64,000 nucleotides of DNA from Verrucomicrobiia bacterium (GTDB lineage: Bacteria > Verrucomicrobiota > Verrucomicrobiia > Verrucomicrobiales > Akkermansiaceae). The notes under the pieces are model-generated. The model was not told where the DNA came from. It worked only from the letters and a program-made list of their open reading frames with translations, and searched no databases. The position numbers and the translations under genes are program-made. The DNA lies in contig JAUIGV010000014.1 in NCBI GenBank assembly GCA_030432565.1, positions 1 to 64,000 of the forward strand, read 5' to 3'. Position 1 is the stretch's first letter, and each line of letters begins with the position of its first letter. Below, in pieces: positions 38,801 through 47,322 of this stretch.

Positions 38801-41509
38801 GTTTGGAGCCGCCACACTATTGGCCCCACCAGGTGTCGGATTACCGGTGGCAGTGCCGGGGTCGGGAGTCTTGAGTTCAACGTCGATTGAAAAATCGCTA
38901 CTTCCCAAGGTGGCATTCAAGGCATGAACCGCGACAATATTGCTGCCTCCCACGAGGACGTTGCTGGCATTGTTGACAATGACTTCCTCCCAAGCCGCTT
39001 CGTGGTTGGTTCCGGTATCGTCGAAAGCTTTGGCCCCACCGGTCACCGAGACGCGGGCCACTTCCTGCCCGTTGATCCAAACGATCGCGCCATCATCGCA
39101 ATAGACCCGGACCAGAAGACGGGCGGGGATTTCATCAGCAGGCACGGTGAAGGTTTTCCTGAGATAAACGGTGGAGTAACTACCCTGCATGTCATTCAAA
39201 ACGGTGGCATCGTCACCATCTCCGTAGCCGATGGGAGCAACTCCCGAAAGCCAGCTGGCATCCTGGGAAAAACTCAACTCACGCCATGCCTCAACCGGGT
39301 TTGAAGCCTCACTGTTTCCCTTGCGATAACTCCAACCGGCCCCCCGTGGCAGGTAGGTCACAACCGGCCCCACCGGTCCGGTGCCGGCACTTCGCCACGA
39401 TCCACCGAGATCATTATCGAGTGCGGGATGAATGAGCTCCATCGAGCCCCCGTTTCCCCGGGCCGATGAAGGCCAGGGAAAGCCCGCCTTGTAGTCAACC
39501 CGGTCCACTTCTGCTCCACCGCCGTCCAGCAAACGCAAATCATCTCCATCCACACTGAGATTCCCCGAATACTGTAGACTCGTGGTCACCCCAAACTTCG
39601 ACTGCATCGTAGCGATGTCTTCGGCAATGACGAGATAGGCTCCCGGTGCGATCGAGGTGCCATTTGGAAAAACAAAGCCTCCCACCCCGGTGAGAGTCCA
39701 CCCCGTCAGGTCCACCGAAAGATCCCCGGCATTGTAGAGTTCCACAAATTCCGCCGCTTCGGTCTTCGGTTCGGCATCGTAGTGCACCTCGTTAATCACC
39801 ACCCCCAAAGTTGCCGCAGCGGTCGTGGTGAAAGTTCGTGATTCCGGAGCCCAGCTGATCCCGGCACCATTCTCGGCGCGCGCCCGAAAATAATAGGTGG
39901 TCTCTGGAACGAGCAGACTCACCGTTTTGGAGAAGTCTCCATTGTCGGACCCAGCGCCTGCGCTTCTTTCCCAGGCGGCAGGGTTCGTCCCACCGTCACT
40001 GGTGCCATAGTAGAAAACCAGGGCGGGAGTATCGCTCCCGGTATCGGTCACCGTTCCTTCCAATCGCGCGGACGACCCCGTCACGTTGGTGGCATCCCGA
40101 TTGACCAAGCTCGCTGGAACGGCAACCGGGGTGGTGAAACTTTCGCTCGAAGCAGCCCAGGCACTTCCACCCGAATTCCGGGCAAACGCACGAAAGAAAT
40201 AGGTCGTGCCATCACTCAGTCCGGCAACTCCGCCACTCTGGCTTTCACCCACAGTTCCCAGAGAGAGAGTGCTCTGCCAATTGCCCGCAGTGGTTCCCCC
40301 ATCGGAGGTTCCGTAATAAATCGTCACCACCGGATCTTCACCACCGGTCGAAGTCACCTGCGCTCCGAACGTCGCCGAATTTGCCTCGATATCCAGTGCG
40401 GCCATACTTGAAACCGACGGGGCAAGGGGCAGCGTCGTGAAGGACTCCGTCTCGGAAGTCCATCTTGTTCCTCCCGCGTTGGTGGCCTTGGCACCAAAGA
40501 AGTAAGTCGTGGCAGGCAACAACCCGGTCACGTTTAAAAAGAATTCCGCCGACTGCGTCCCCGCAAGAGTCACCGGGGAATCCCACGCACCTTCGATCTG
40601 ACCACCATCTTCATCACCGTAGTAAATCGTCACTGTCGGAGCGCCGATTCCCACGTCGGTGACATTGCCGCTTAAAGTGGCAGTCGATGCTGTGACCAAA
40701 GTGGCTGGCGTCACCCTGACATCGGCAAGGTCGGTATTGGCACCGCTCAGATCGGTGGCGGGAGCACCCCCAGCCAAGGTGGAAATTTCCGCAGGCGTTA
40801 GAAAACCAGCCCAAACCGCAAATTCATCCAGCCGACCTCCGAAGCCATTGTTGGTTCCGGCCGGTTCCGCTCCGATCATCAGCTGCCCGGTGAAGGATGG
40901 GATCGCAGCCGCTCCAGTTGCCTGTTCATCGAGCATCACGCCGTCAATCCAGATTTGTTTCTTTCCCCCGGCGACTTGAAGCACGACATGCTTCCACTCG
41001 TTCAGGGTCGAGGTCCCAATTGAAACGTTCCTGCGATTGGCTCCTCCGCAGCAGGCCCCGCCGTGGTCGAAGTAGGCATTGCCATCGCCCCAGGGAACGT
41101 GGGCTTGAAAGCCCCGATTCCCTCCGCCGCTGGAGGCGACAATTCCAAATGACGTGCTTGAGGCATTTCCTCCGCTCCCGTTGCCGATGTCATACTGCCA
41201 AAAGCTCACGGCCATCGCATCATTGGTCGTCGCCATGGACAAATCCACCGTCGCGTCGGCCCGGGCACCATTGCCACTCGCTCCCACGTCGAGCGCCCGA
41301 TCCCCCACCGCGCCGCTAAACCCCTCGGCGTCCCCACTAATAACACCTCCACCATTTAGAGTGGCATTGGCTCCATTTCCCGATTGGTCCGCAGTTTGAC
41401 CATTGAAGTTGTAGTAGGCGAGAAGCTCGGCAGCCTCCAGACAAACAGAAGAGGTCAGGAACAGAGCTGCGAAACCCGCCCAGAAAAAACTTTGATGGGA
41501 ATACTTCAT
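35864..41509 (-). CDS. Giant secreted LamG-LTD-CotH-LTD exoprotein
   Basis: The ATG at 41509 gives 1,881 residues and a signal peptide ending CLEAA. Order, with rough positions: LamG/concanavalin-like domain 30-243; three fibronectin-like repeats 260-570, each with a YYG-DGG motif and an ATTYFF-type strand; lamin-tail domain 573-706; galactose-binding-like module 720-883; CotH-like region 910-1386 with GDLWGLYQAI and VIPWDLDMM; an Fn3-like stretch 1476-1596; second lamin-tail domain 1603-1740 opening SEIMYHPA; a calcium-type DADRDGIPTLIEY repeat; and a C-terminal module with SADLQTW and a TFARL end. It is the last gene of the sulfatase operon (78 bases after the stop at 41588). Attachment to glycans is a reasonable guess. 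Confidence 0.85.
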   Translation of the reverse strand: MKYSHQSFFWAGFAALFLTSSVCLEAAELLAYYNFNGQTADQSGNGANATLNGGGVISGDAEGFSGAVGDRALDVGASGNGARADATVDLSMATTNDAMAVSFWQYDIGNGSGGNASSTSFGIVASSGGGNRGFQAHVPWGDGNAYFDHGGACCGGANRRNVSIGTSTLNEWKHVVLQVAGGKKQIWIDGVMLDEQATGAAAIPSFTGQLMIGAEPAGTNNGFGGRLDEFAVWAGFLTPAEISTLAGGAPATDLSGANTDLADVRVTPATLVTASTATLSGNVTDVGIGAPTVTIYYGDEDGGQIEGAWDSPVTLAGTQSAEFFLNVTGLLPATTYFFGAKATNAGGTRWTSETESFTTLPLAPSVSSMAALDIEANSATFGAQVTSTGGEDPVVTIYYGTSDGGTTAGNWQSTLSLGTVGESQSGGVAGLSDGTTYFFRAFARNSGGSAWAASSESFTTPVAVPASLVNRDATNVTGSSARLEGTVTDTGSDTPALVFYYGTSDGGTNPAAWERSAGAGSDNGDFSKTVSLLVPETTYYFRARAENGAGISWAPESRTFTTTAAATLGVVINEVHYDAEPKTEAAEFVELYNAGDLSVDLTGWTLTGVGGFVFPNGTSIAPGAYLVIAEDIATMQSKFGVTTSLQYSGNLSVDGDDLRLLDGGGAEVDRVDYKAGFPWPSSARGNGGSMELIHPALDNDLGGSWRSAGTGPVGPVVTYLPRGAGWSYRKGNSEASNPVEAWRELSFSQDASWLSGVAPIGYGDGDDATVLNDMQGSYSTVYLRKTFTVPADEIPARLLVRVYCDDGAIVWINGQEVARVSVTGGAKAFDDTGTNHEAAWEEVIVNNASNVLVGGSNIVAVHALNATLGSSDFSIDVELKTPDPGTATGNPTPGGANSVAAPNISAAPPAIRQVDHTPEQPAGGDEVKITALITDADGVGPVTLGYQLVDPGSYIRKSDAAYQTTWTDVPMVDDGTAGDASAGDSIFTATLPASLQVHRRLVRYRIQLEDSLGNGIQVPYADDEQPNFAYFVYDGVPAWTGAKQPGSTAPQTIPAEVMGNAQPVYHLVANSSDVTNSQYSSGSDGVRMWGTMVYEGRVYDHIQFYNRGEASTYVSGKNKWRFKFNRTHDFRARDAYGKRYKTTWKTLNFNSCASPWLSSQRGIAGLNEIVPHRLYQLASVTGSNTHHVHFRVIDGAEEAPADQYEGDLWGLYQAIQHPDGRFLDEFDLADGNVYKIQGGGGDKKNQGPTQVEDSSDWNTFYAASANLNTVEWWRDQFHLESYYGFRAINRATGNVDLRDTTNYYFYHEPTADQWRVIPWDLDMMYAPVKHVWSGVIRADRCLDHPEIRLEFRNRCRELGDLLFSDINRDGGHAAQLVEEISQFVNPTGVPLTMVDADEYMWSYHPRTRGGHRGPWYQLSRFETGLQTDYFRTIPTADHEGFQESIIDYMYDVDPTPFAVNDRDEDGYGWGYLAQEAADNAIPDQPTLTYTGDAGFPVDGLSFQSSAFSDPQGSGTFASMQWRVGEVYNPSTPGYVKGDPWKYEIEEAWSSSGGANLAIPTSALRPGKTYRVRVRHFDDTGRGSHWSEAIEFVAGDPDVTPFRDGLVISEIMYHPAGDELFEFIEIRNVGPTTLDLTGVRFTKGIDFDFPDGTTIAAGAYLLVVADLPAFQAKYGPGLPIAGQWETGDRLSNGGENLKLSLGLGSAIHEFIYDDEMPWPVAADGAGYSLTMGCPVSGIDHSDAATWRASVSPDGSPGADDSVSLDDWLSVHGLSTGDELSDADRDGIPTLIEYVTGSNPGANDPNPITVTALDGQLVFGFEQARYSCGVLVEIEFSADLQTWDPGVVVNRTAVAGGRDQVIVRPADNEGGRTFARLKVITEN

Positions 41510-41587
41510 GGTCAAATCAAGGTGTATTAAAACGAGCAGGTCCAAAAAGAATTTTCAGTTTCCTGCAATGGCTTCTTCTCGGGCTTG

Positions 41588-43075
41588 CTAATAGGCTCCA
41601 TTGGTTCCAAACATCTCCTTCTTGGAAGCGCGGGGACGTCGACGCACCGAGTGATCGGGATCGCCGGTCTCGCGGTCGAATTCATCAGGAGTTCGCTTTG
41701 AAGGAAGGTAGTCGTTTGTCCTCTTGAACTGGAGCTCAAGCATAGCCATCATGTCCTCCAGGACTGTCTCGTGATTCGGATTCTCGATAAAATGATTCGG
41801 ATTTTCGGCTAGATTGGTGAGCTCAAAGGGATCGTTCTTAAGATCGTAAAATTCAAGTTGAGCCCGCGGTTTCTTGAGGCAGCGAAACTGGGCGGGAGTC
41901 AGTCTATTTTCTTCTCTCAGCCTCTGAATGGCGGTCCAGGTTGGACTCCTCCCGGCATCTGCCGATGGTGTGTTCGGAAGATCGGGGTAGGTATTTCGAA
42001 TGAGCTTCCATCTTTGATTCACAACCGCGCGACCGTGATCCTCAAAGTCGTGCCAATGATCTTCGGCAAAAACAAATCTTCGTGTCTTGGCCGTGTTCTT
42101 TTTAAGAATGGGAAGAAAACTAACCCCTTCAAATGACTTCGGGGACTCCAATCCGGCTATTTCAAGAAAAGACGGTGCGATATCCACTGACGACACGAGA
42201 CTTGTTGTCGTCTGGCCTGCTTTGATTTCTGCGGGCCACTTCACGATCCATGGCGTGCGAATGCCACCGTCATAGAGAGTGGTCTTATCACCCGGAAAGG
42301 GTCGGCCGTTGTCACTGATGAAAAGAATGAGTGTATTGTCGCTCACTCCCTGCTTCTCCAGTTCGGCCACCACCTTCCCCACGTATTGATCGAGCCGTCC
42401 GATCTCGTCGTAGTAGAGGCGGAAATCCTCGCGGACTTCCGGAGTGTCCGGCATGTAGGGAGGAATTCGAATATCCGAATTCTTGTGAGGTTTTTCCAAA
42501 GCGCCATCTTCGTAGGCCCTATGAGGATCCAGGGCAGCCAACCAGAGGAAGAAGGGTTTGTCCTTGGGGCGGTTTTGCAGAGTGGACACCCAGGCTTCAC
42601 ATCCGCTTGGAGATTTTGCCACCATCTTGCCCGGCTTGGCATCGGGCCCGGTGGGGAGAATAAATCCGGCGGTGGAAGCTTCGAAGACATCGTCGAAGCG
42701 ATCCTTGACCGCATCACCAAGATGCCATTTCCCCGCTGCTGCGGTGTAGTATCCCGCATTCTTCAACAACTCGACAAAGGTGACGGATTCCTTGGGCAGC
42801 GGCCAGTGCAGTTGCTCGGCTCCGGTGTTGTGGGGGTAGCGCCCCGTAATGATACTTGCCCGGCTTGGACTGCACGAATTGGCAGTCAGGTAAGCATGCT
42901 GGAACTTCATTCCGCTCTTCGCCAGGGCATCGATGTTGGGCGTCTTGATCGAGGGGTGACCATAGACCCCGCAATCGTCCCAGTTCATGTCATCGGCAAT
43001 GATGAGAACGAGGTTTGGTTTCTCAGCGGAGAGTGAAGGGAGACACAGGGCGATGAATGGGAGCAGGAACTTCAT
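41588..43075 (-). CDS. Secreted sulfatase
   Basis: A 495-residue formylglycine sulfatase with signal peptide MKFLLPFIALCLPSLSA. Active-site motif CSPSR (Cys68), metal pair in IIADDMNWDD, GKWHLGD in the substrate region and ISDNGRPFPG as the second metal-binding strand. Substrate is not predictable from sequence alone. The ATG overlaps the upstream sulfatase's stop by four bases (ATGA at 43072-43075), so translation is coupled. Maturation enzyme is not in the window. Length fits the family. Confidence 0.9.
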   Translation of the reverse strand: MKFLLPFIALCLPSLSAEKPNLVLIIADDMNWDDCGVYGHPSIKTPNIDALAKSGMKFQHAYLTANSCSPSRASIITGRYPHNTGAEQLHWPLPKESVTFVELLKNAGYYTAAAGKWHLGDAVKDRFDDVFEASTAGFILPTGPDAKPGKMVAKSPSGCEAWVSTLQNRPKDKPFFLWLAALDPHRAYEDGALEKPHKNSDIRIPPYMPDTPEVREDFRLYYDEIGRLDQYVGKVVAELEKQGVSDNTLILFISDNGRPFPGDKTTLYDGGIRTPWIVKWPAEIKAGQTTTSLVSSVDIAPSFLEIAGLESPKSFEGVSFLPILKKNTAKTRRFVFAEDHWHDFEDHGRAVVNQRWKLIRNTYPDLPNTPSADAGRSPTWTAIQRLREENRLTPAQFRCLKKPRAQLEFYDLKNDPFELTNLAENPNHFIENPNHETVLEDMMAMLELQFKRTNDYLPSKRTPDEFDRETGDPDHSVRRRPRASKKEMFGTNGAY

Positions 43076-44460
43076 TTTTGAGAGATGGGATTTCCGAAGG
43101 CGTCGACCTCGATGCGGACCCCTTCCGAGATGGGAGGCTGCATCATTTTCGCGATGACTTTTTCGAGCTTGGCCCTGGCGGTTTTGGCCTCGGCCGAGAG
43201 GTTGGCGGGATCGAGAAGCTCTTCCTTGTAGTCCACGCCATCAATCGCGAAGAGACGACCGTCTGAGAAGAGTTTGTAATTGTGGTCGAGCGCGAAGATG
43301 GAGCGGGAGAAAGCCATCTTGTCCCAACCGGGTCGCGGATCATACCAGAAGAAGGCCCAGTCACGGGGCTTGGCTCCGGGATGTTTGTGGATGGAGGGAG
43401 CAAAGGACACGCCATCGTGTTGCCAGTCCGAAGGGATCTTTTTTCCGGCAAGTTCGGCGAGGGTCGGAAGGAAGTCCGATGGATCGATGAGTTGGGATGA
43501 AACCTCCGGCTTGATCTGACCGGGCCAACTGGCGATCAAGGGAACGCGTATTCCACTTTGGATGGGCTCGGCTTTGCCACCTTTGACCAGCTTTCCGTTG
43601 AGATGCGAAGTCACTGACTTGTTGGCTCCATTGTCCGAGTAGAACAGAATCAGAGTTTCCCTGGTGAGACCAAGCCCCTCAACCCCATCGACCACCTTCC
43701 CCACGATCGTGTCCATGTAAGCCACCATGTCAGGGAAGTATTTGTCATCTTCCTCCAACCGCCTGGAAGGATCCTCGTTCCAAATTTTGGAATGGGGAGT
43801 CGGATTGACCGGCCAGTGCGGAAGAGCCATCGGGTAATAGACAAAAGCCTTTTCGTCTTTGTTTTCCTTCAGGAAATCGAGGAGGAAATCGACCGCCAGA
43901 TCCTCCCCGTATTTCCCTTCGACATTCTTGTGAAGTTTTCCGTCTCTCAGAAAAGTGGGATTAGCATAACGCGACCCCTTGTCCTCGGTGTGCAGGGAGT
44001 GAAAGAGCGAGTATTCGTGAAAGCCCGCATCCTTCGGATGCATCCCGGTGCCGCGTCGTTTCTCCGCATTGGGAAAATCAGGCGGGTCGTATGACTGCAG
44101 CTGCCACTTTCCCGAGATGCAGGTGCGATAGCCGAACGACTGCATCAGGTGACCGAAAGTCTTTTCCTCAGGCGGTAGAATACCAAAGTACTTCCAGTTC
44201 CGGTGGTTCTCCCGACCCGTCATTATTTCCAGACGGGTGGGAGAGCAAAGAGGCTGCGAATAGGCGTGGGTGAAGCGGAGTCCCGTGGCCGCCATTTGAT
44301 CGAGGCGGGGAGTCTTATAATCTGATCCGCCGTAACACCCCAAGCCCTCGAGGCCGATGTCATCCGCCATGATCAAAATGATCTTTCTGGGCAACATGGG
44401 GTGCCCCGCCAACGAGATCAAAACAGAGCAGGAAAAAACAATGAGAGTGCGGCTGAGCAT
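43072..44460 (-). CDS. Secreted sulfatase
   Basis: A 462-residue sulfatase with hydrophobic N-terminus MLSRTLIVFSCSVLISLAG. Motifs: metal pair MADDIGLEGLGCYGG, active-site CSPTR (Cys72), ISGKWQL and FYSDNGANKS. It resembles 59409-60803 more than its direct neighbours, sharing DYKTPRLDQMA-like, MTGRENHRN and CISGKWQLQ-type segments, so the two are likely close paralogues in separate clusters. It starts 12 bases after the stop of the sulfatase at 44473, so they form an operon. Confidence 0.9.
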   Translation of the reverse strand: MLSRTLIVFSCSVLISLAGHPMLPRKIILIMADDIGLEGLGCYGGSDYKTPRLDQMAATGLRFTHAYSQPLCSPTRLEIMTGRENHRNWKYFGILPPEEKTFGHLMQSFGYRTCISGKWQLQSYDPPDFPNAEKRRGTGMHPKDAGFHEYSLFHSLHTEDKGSRYANPTFLRDGKLHKNVEGKYGEDLAVDFLLDFLKENKDEKAFVYYPMALPHWPVNPTPHSKIWNEDPSRRLEEDDKYFPDMVAYMDTIVGKVVDGVEGLGLTRETLILFYSDNGANKSVTSHLNGKLVKGGKAEPIQSGIRVPLIASWPGQIKPEVSSQLIDPSDFLPTLAELAGKKIPSDWQHDGVSFAPSIHKHPGAKPRDWAFFWYDPRPGWDKMAFSRSIFALDHNYKLFSDGRLFAIDGVDYKEELLDPANLSAEAKTARAKLEKVIAKMMQPPISEGVRIEVDAFGNPISQK

Positions 44461-44472
44461 GACAGACGATGA

Positions 44473-45858
44473 CTATCGTTCGCGCTTCAATTTGAAAGCC
44501 GGATGCTCGGAGGGAGTGCGAACCTGGTCCATGAGCGTGGTCAACTCAGCCACCTTGCCTGAGTTCTTTGTCGAAAGGTCGGTCTTCTCGGATGGATCAT
44601 TCTCAATATTAAAGAGTTCGGCCCGTGGATTGGCGTCTTTGTTGGTGTTGTAGAGAATCAACTTCCAGTTTCCCTTAAGAATGGCCCGCTTCCCTCCGCC
44701 CTCGAAGAATTCCCAGTAGAGATGCTCGTGCTTCTTCTGTTCACCTTTCCCGAGAAGCGTCGGAACCAACGAATACCCATCGGTATCGGCTTGCTCCTCG
44801 GCACCGGAGAGTTCGCGCACGGTTGGAGAAATATCCCAAAAGGCCGACGGATGGTCGCTGACCTGTCCCGCTGCAATTTTGCCGGGCCACCAGGCAATCA
44901 TGGGAACCCTGACGCCTCCTTCATAAAGATCGCGCTTGCCGCCGCGCAGTTGACCACTGGAGTTAAAGCTGTCACGCCGATGACCACCCTCCTGCATCGC
45001 CCCATTGTCGCTCGAAAAAATCACAAGGGTGTCTTCGGCGAGTCCCAGGTCTTCAAGCTTTTCCAGCAAAAGCCCGATGTTGTGGTCCATGTAGGAAATC
45101 ATGGCGGCGAAGGTCGTCTTCGGTTCGCGCTCGTAGGAATAGTGGGGATGCTTGTCACGGGCAGGTAAAAGTTTCTCCTTGAGAATGGGACGATACTTGG
45201 CCTTCCACTCTTCCTTGGCGCGGAGGCTGGCGTGCGGGACTTGCAGGGCGAGATGAAGGAAGAAGGGACCGTCCTTCTGCTTCTCGATGTAATCGAGGGC
45301 TTCCTTCGTCACCACGGTCGACGAGTAATTGTCACCATCATGAAGGGTATTGTTGGGATACTTCACTTTCCCGGTATTCCGCCAGAGGTAGTCCGGATAG
45401 TAAAAGTGGGCCGCAGTATGCGAGGTGTAACCGAAGAAGTAATCGAAGCCCTTGTCGATCACGAGGGCCGAGTCGTCGGTGTTGCATCCAAGTCCCGACT
45501 TCCCAATCAAAGCCGTATGATATCCCGCCCGTTGCAATGCAGCCGGGAAGATGGGGTCCAGCGGATCACGACGCATTTGCAGACTGCCATTCCCGCGAAC
45601 ATAAATATTACCCGTGTGCTTCCCCTGGAGAAGAGCACTCCGCGAAGGCGCGCAAACCGTGCTCCCGGAATAGTGGCGGGTAAACTTCATCCCCTCCTTC
45701 GCCATGCGGTCGAGGTTGGGAGTCTTGATGATTTTCTGTCCGTAGCAACCGAGATCCCCGTAGCCGAGATCGTCAGCGAGAATGTAAATGATGTTCGGCT
45801 TCCGCGCGGAGAGAGGCAGCGAAAGAACAAGGGCGAGAAGGGCAATGAGTCGTTTCAT
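44473..45858 (-). CDS. Secreted sulfatase, first gene of the operon
   Basis: The ATG at 45858 gives 461 residues and a clear signal peptide (MKRLIALLALVLSLPLSA); the frame extends 23 codons upstream without export character. Motifs: ILADDLGYGDLGCYG, CAPSR (Cys69), LIGKSGLG, and IFSSDNGAMQEGGH. The GGKRDLYEGGVRVPMIAWWP segment is typical of arylsulfatase A-like enzymes. It opens a run of three sulfatases followed by the LamG/CotH exoprotein, all on one strand with short gaps. The 269 bases upstream, divergent from the phosphoesterase gene, probably hold both promoters. Confidence 0.9.
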   Translation of the reverse strand: MKRLIALLALVLSLPLSARKPNIIYILADDLGYGDLGCYGQKIIKTPNLDRMAKEGMKFTRHYSGSTVCAPSRSALLQGKHTGNIYVRGNGSLQMRRDPLDPIFPAALQRAGYHTALIGKSGLGCNTDDSALVIDKGFDYFFGYTSHTAAHFYYPDYLWRNTGKVKYPNNTLHDGDNYSSTVVTKEALDYIEKQKDGPFFLHLALQVPHASLRAKEEWKAKYRPILKEKLLPARDKHPHYSYEREPKTTFAAMISYMDHNIGLLLEKLEDLGLAEDTLVIFSSDNGAMQEGGHRRDSFNSSGQLRGGKRDLYEGGVRVPMIAWWPGKIAAGQVSDHPSAFWDISPTVRELSGAEEQADTDGYSLVPTLLGKGEQKKHEHLYWEFFEGGGKRAILKGNWKLILYNTNKDANPRAELFNIENDPSEKTDLSTKNSGKVAELTTLMDQVRTPSEHPAFKLKRER

Positions 45859-46127
45859 GAAATCTTTTGATGATCCTAGGTGGTTTGGAAGGTGATGGGA
45901 AACCATGAAAACAGGAAAAGCCCTCACCCTCCGGGCAAGCCAGGATCCTCTTCGCTACTTCCAAAACCCACCGGATCGAAACCGGGCTTGGCGAAGCAGC
46001 TCCAGAGGCAATCTTTTTAAATGACGTTCAAGATGACCGAACCGAAAATTGAAGCGTATTGACATGTGGGCAGGCGGTCCTTCAAGTTAACATCCTGGCT
46101 CCCGTGAAACGCATCTAACAAAGGACG

Positions 46128-47237
46128 ATGAAAACAATCCCGACAATGGGAAGACACGTCAGCGCAAAAGGTATCGCCTTCTGTTCGCTCTTACTCGGCG
46201 CACTCGCGTATTCCCAGGCGACACCCAATGACTTTGGGCACTCCGGCAGGGTCGGGAGCCACAAACCTCGACCGGGCTCTGAATTCTTCACCTTGGTTGT
46301 TCTGCCTGACACCCAGGGCTACGCTGATACCCGGCTCCGGGAAACCCAACATCATTGGCCCGGGCTTGGTGATCAACGCACCTGCTTTTTCAAACAAACC
46401 GAGTGGATCAAGAAGAATCAGACGAAGAGAAATATTGTTATGGTTGCCCATGTCGGAGATATCACCCAGACAGACTACGACGAAGAATGGAAAATCGCAG
46501 ACGCAGCCTTTCGAACGATCGACAATCAGGTTCCATACCTTCTGGTTTCCGGAAATCATGACATGGGGTATTCACCCCGACATCGTAAAACGGGCTACTC
46601 GCGCAAGAGCCAATTCAGCACCTACTTCAAACCTGAGCGTTTTACCGGGAATCCCCTCTACAACCCACATTTTGGAAGGCAAAAGGACCTCCATTTTTTT
46701 GAAGATGGGAAAATTGAAAACTATTTCCTGTACTTCGAATCGGCGGGGATTAAATTTCTCATTCTTGCCCTGGAGTTCAAGCCCCGGGACGAAGCTCTCG
46801 ACTGGGCAAACAATGTGGTTGCCCGGCATCCCGACCACCGCGCCATCGTGGTGACTCATGGTTATCTCACGAGACAACCGGGGCAACTTTCGGAGGGCGA
46901 CAGTTACGCCATCAAGGGAAACCCGGGGAAATTCATCTGGGAGAAGTTCGTAAGCCGCCACAAGAACATCTTTCTTGTTCTCTCGGGACACGCCATGGAA
47001 AACCGGCTGACCAGCAAAGGAATGCATGGAAATACCGTGCATCAGGTCCAAGCGGATTATTGGTATTGGGATCTTCCCGAAATCAAAGCCGGGAGCGGTT
47101 ACCTCCGCATCATGACGTTTCATCCTGGAAAAAACAAACTTGAGGTTCAGACTTATTCCCCGGTGCTGGACAAGTATCTAAACCGCCCAAGCAGCAGGTT
47201 CTCGCTCCCTTTCGCGATGAAGAAAGAGAAGGACTGA
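46128..47237 (+). CDS. Secreted metallophosphoesterase
   Basis: A 369-residue calcineurin-like phosphoesterase with a signal peptide. Motifs for two metals in order: VVLPDTQ (Asp61), AHVGDITQ, SGNHDM, VVTHGYL and SGHAMEN, which covers the D-x-H/Q, GDxxQ, GNHD, H and GHxx series. The DTQ form, with Gln in place of the usual His, is common in secreted members. Possible substrates include phosphodiesters and phosphomonoesters, perhaps as a phosphate-scavenging enzyme. AAAGGA lies two bases before the ATG. It is divergent from the sulfatase operon at 45858. Confidence 0.85.
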   Translation: MKTIPTMGRHVSAKGIAFCSLLLGALAYSQATPNDFGHSGRVGSHKPRPGSEFFTLVVLPDTQGYADTRLRETQHHWPGLGDQRTCFFKQTEWIKKNQTKRNIVMVAHVGDITQTDYDEEWKIADAAFRTIDNQVPYLLVSGNHDMGYSPRHRKTGYSRKSQFSTYFKPERFTGNPLYNPHFGRQKDLHFFEDGKIENYFLYFESAGIKFLILALEFKPRDEALDWANNVVARHPDHRAIVVTHGYLTRQPGQLSEGDSYAIKGNPGKFIWEKFVSRHKNIFLVLSGHAMENRLTSKGMHGNTVHQVQADYWYWDLPEIKAGSGYLRIMTFHPGKNKLEVQTYSPVLDKYLNRPSSRFSLPFAMKKEKD

Positions 47238-47322
47238 GGGTGAATCCGGCCGCATGGTCGCAACAAGAACAAACCGGTTGGTTTGTTTCGTCCTGACGTT
47301 CGCCTTGTCCGGAGGGGCCTGA

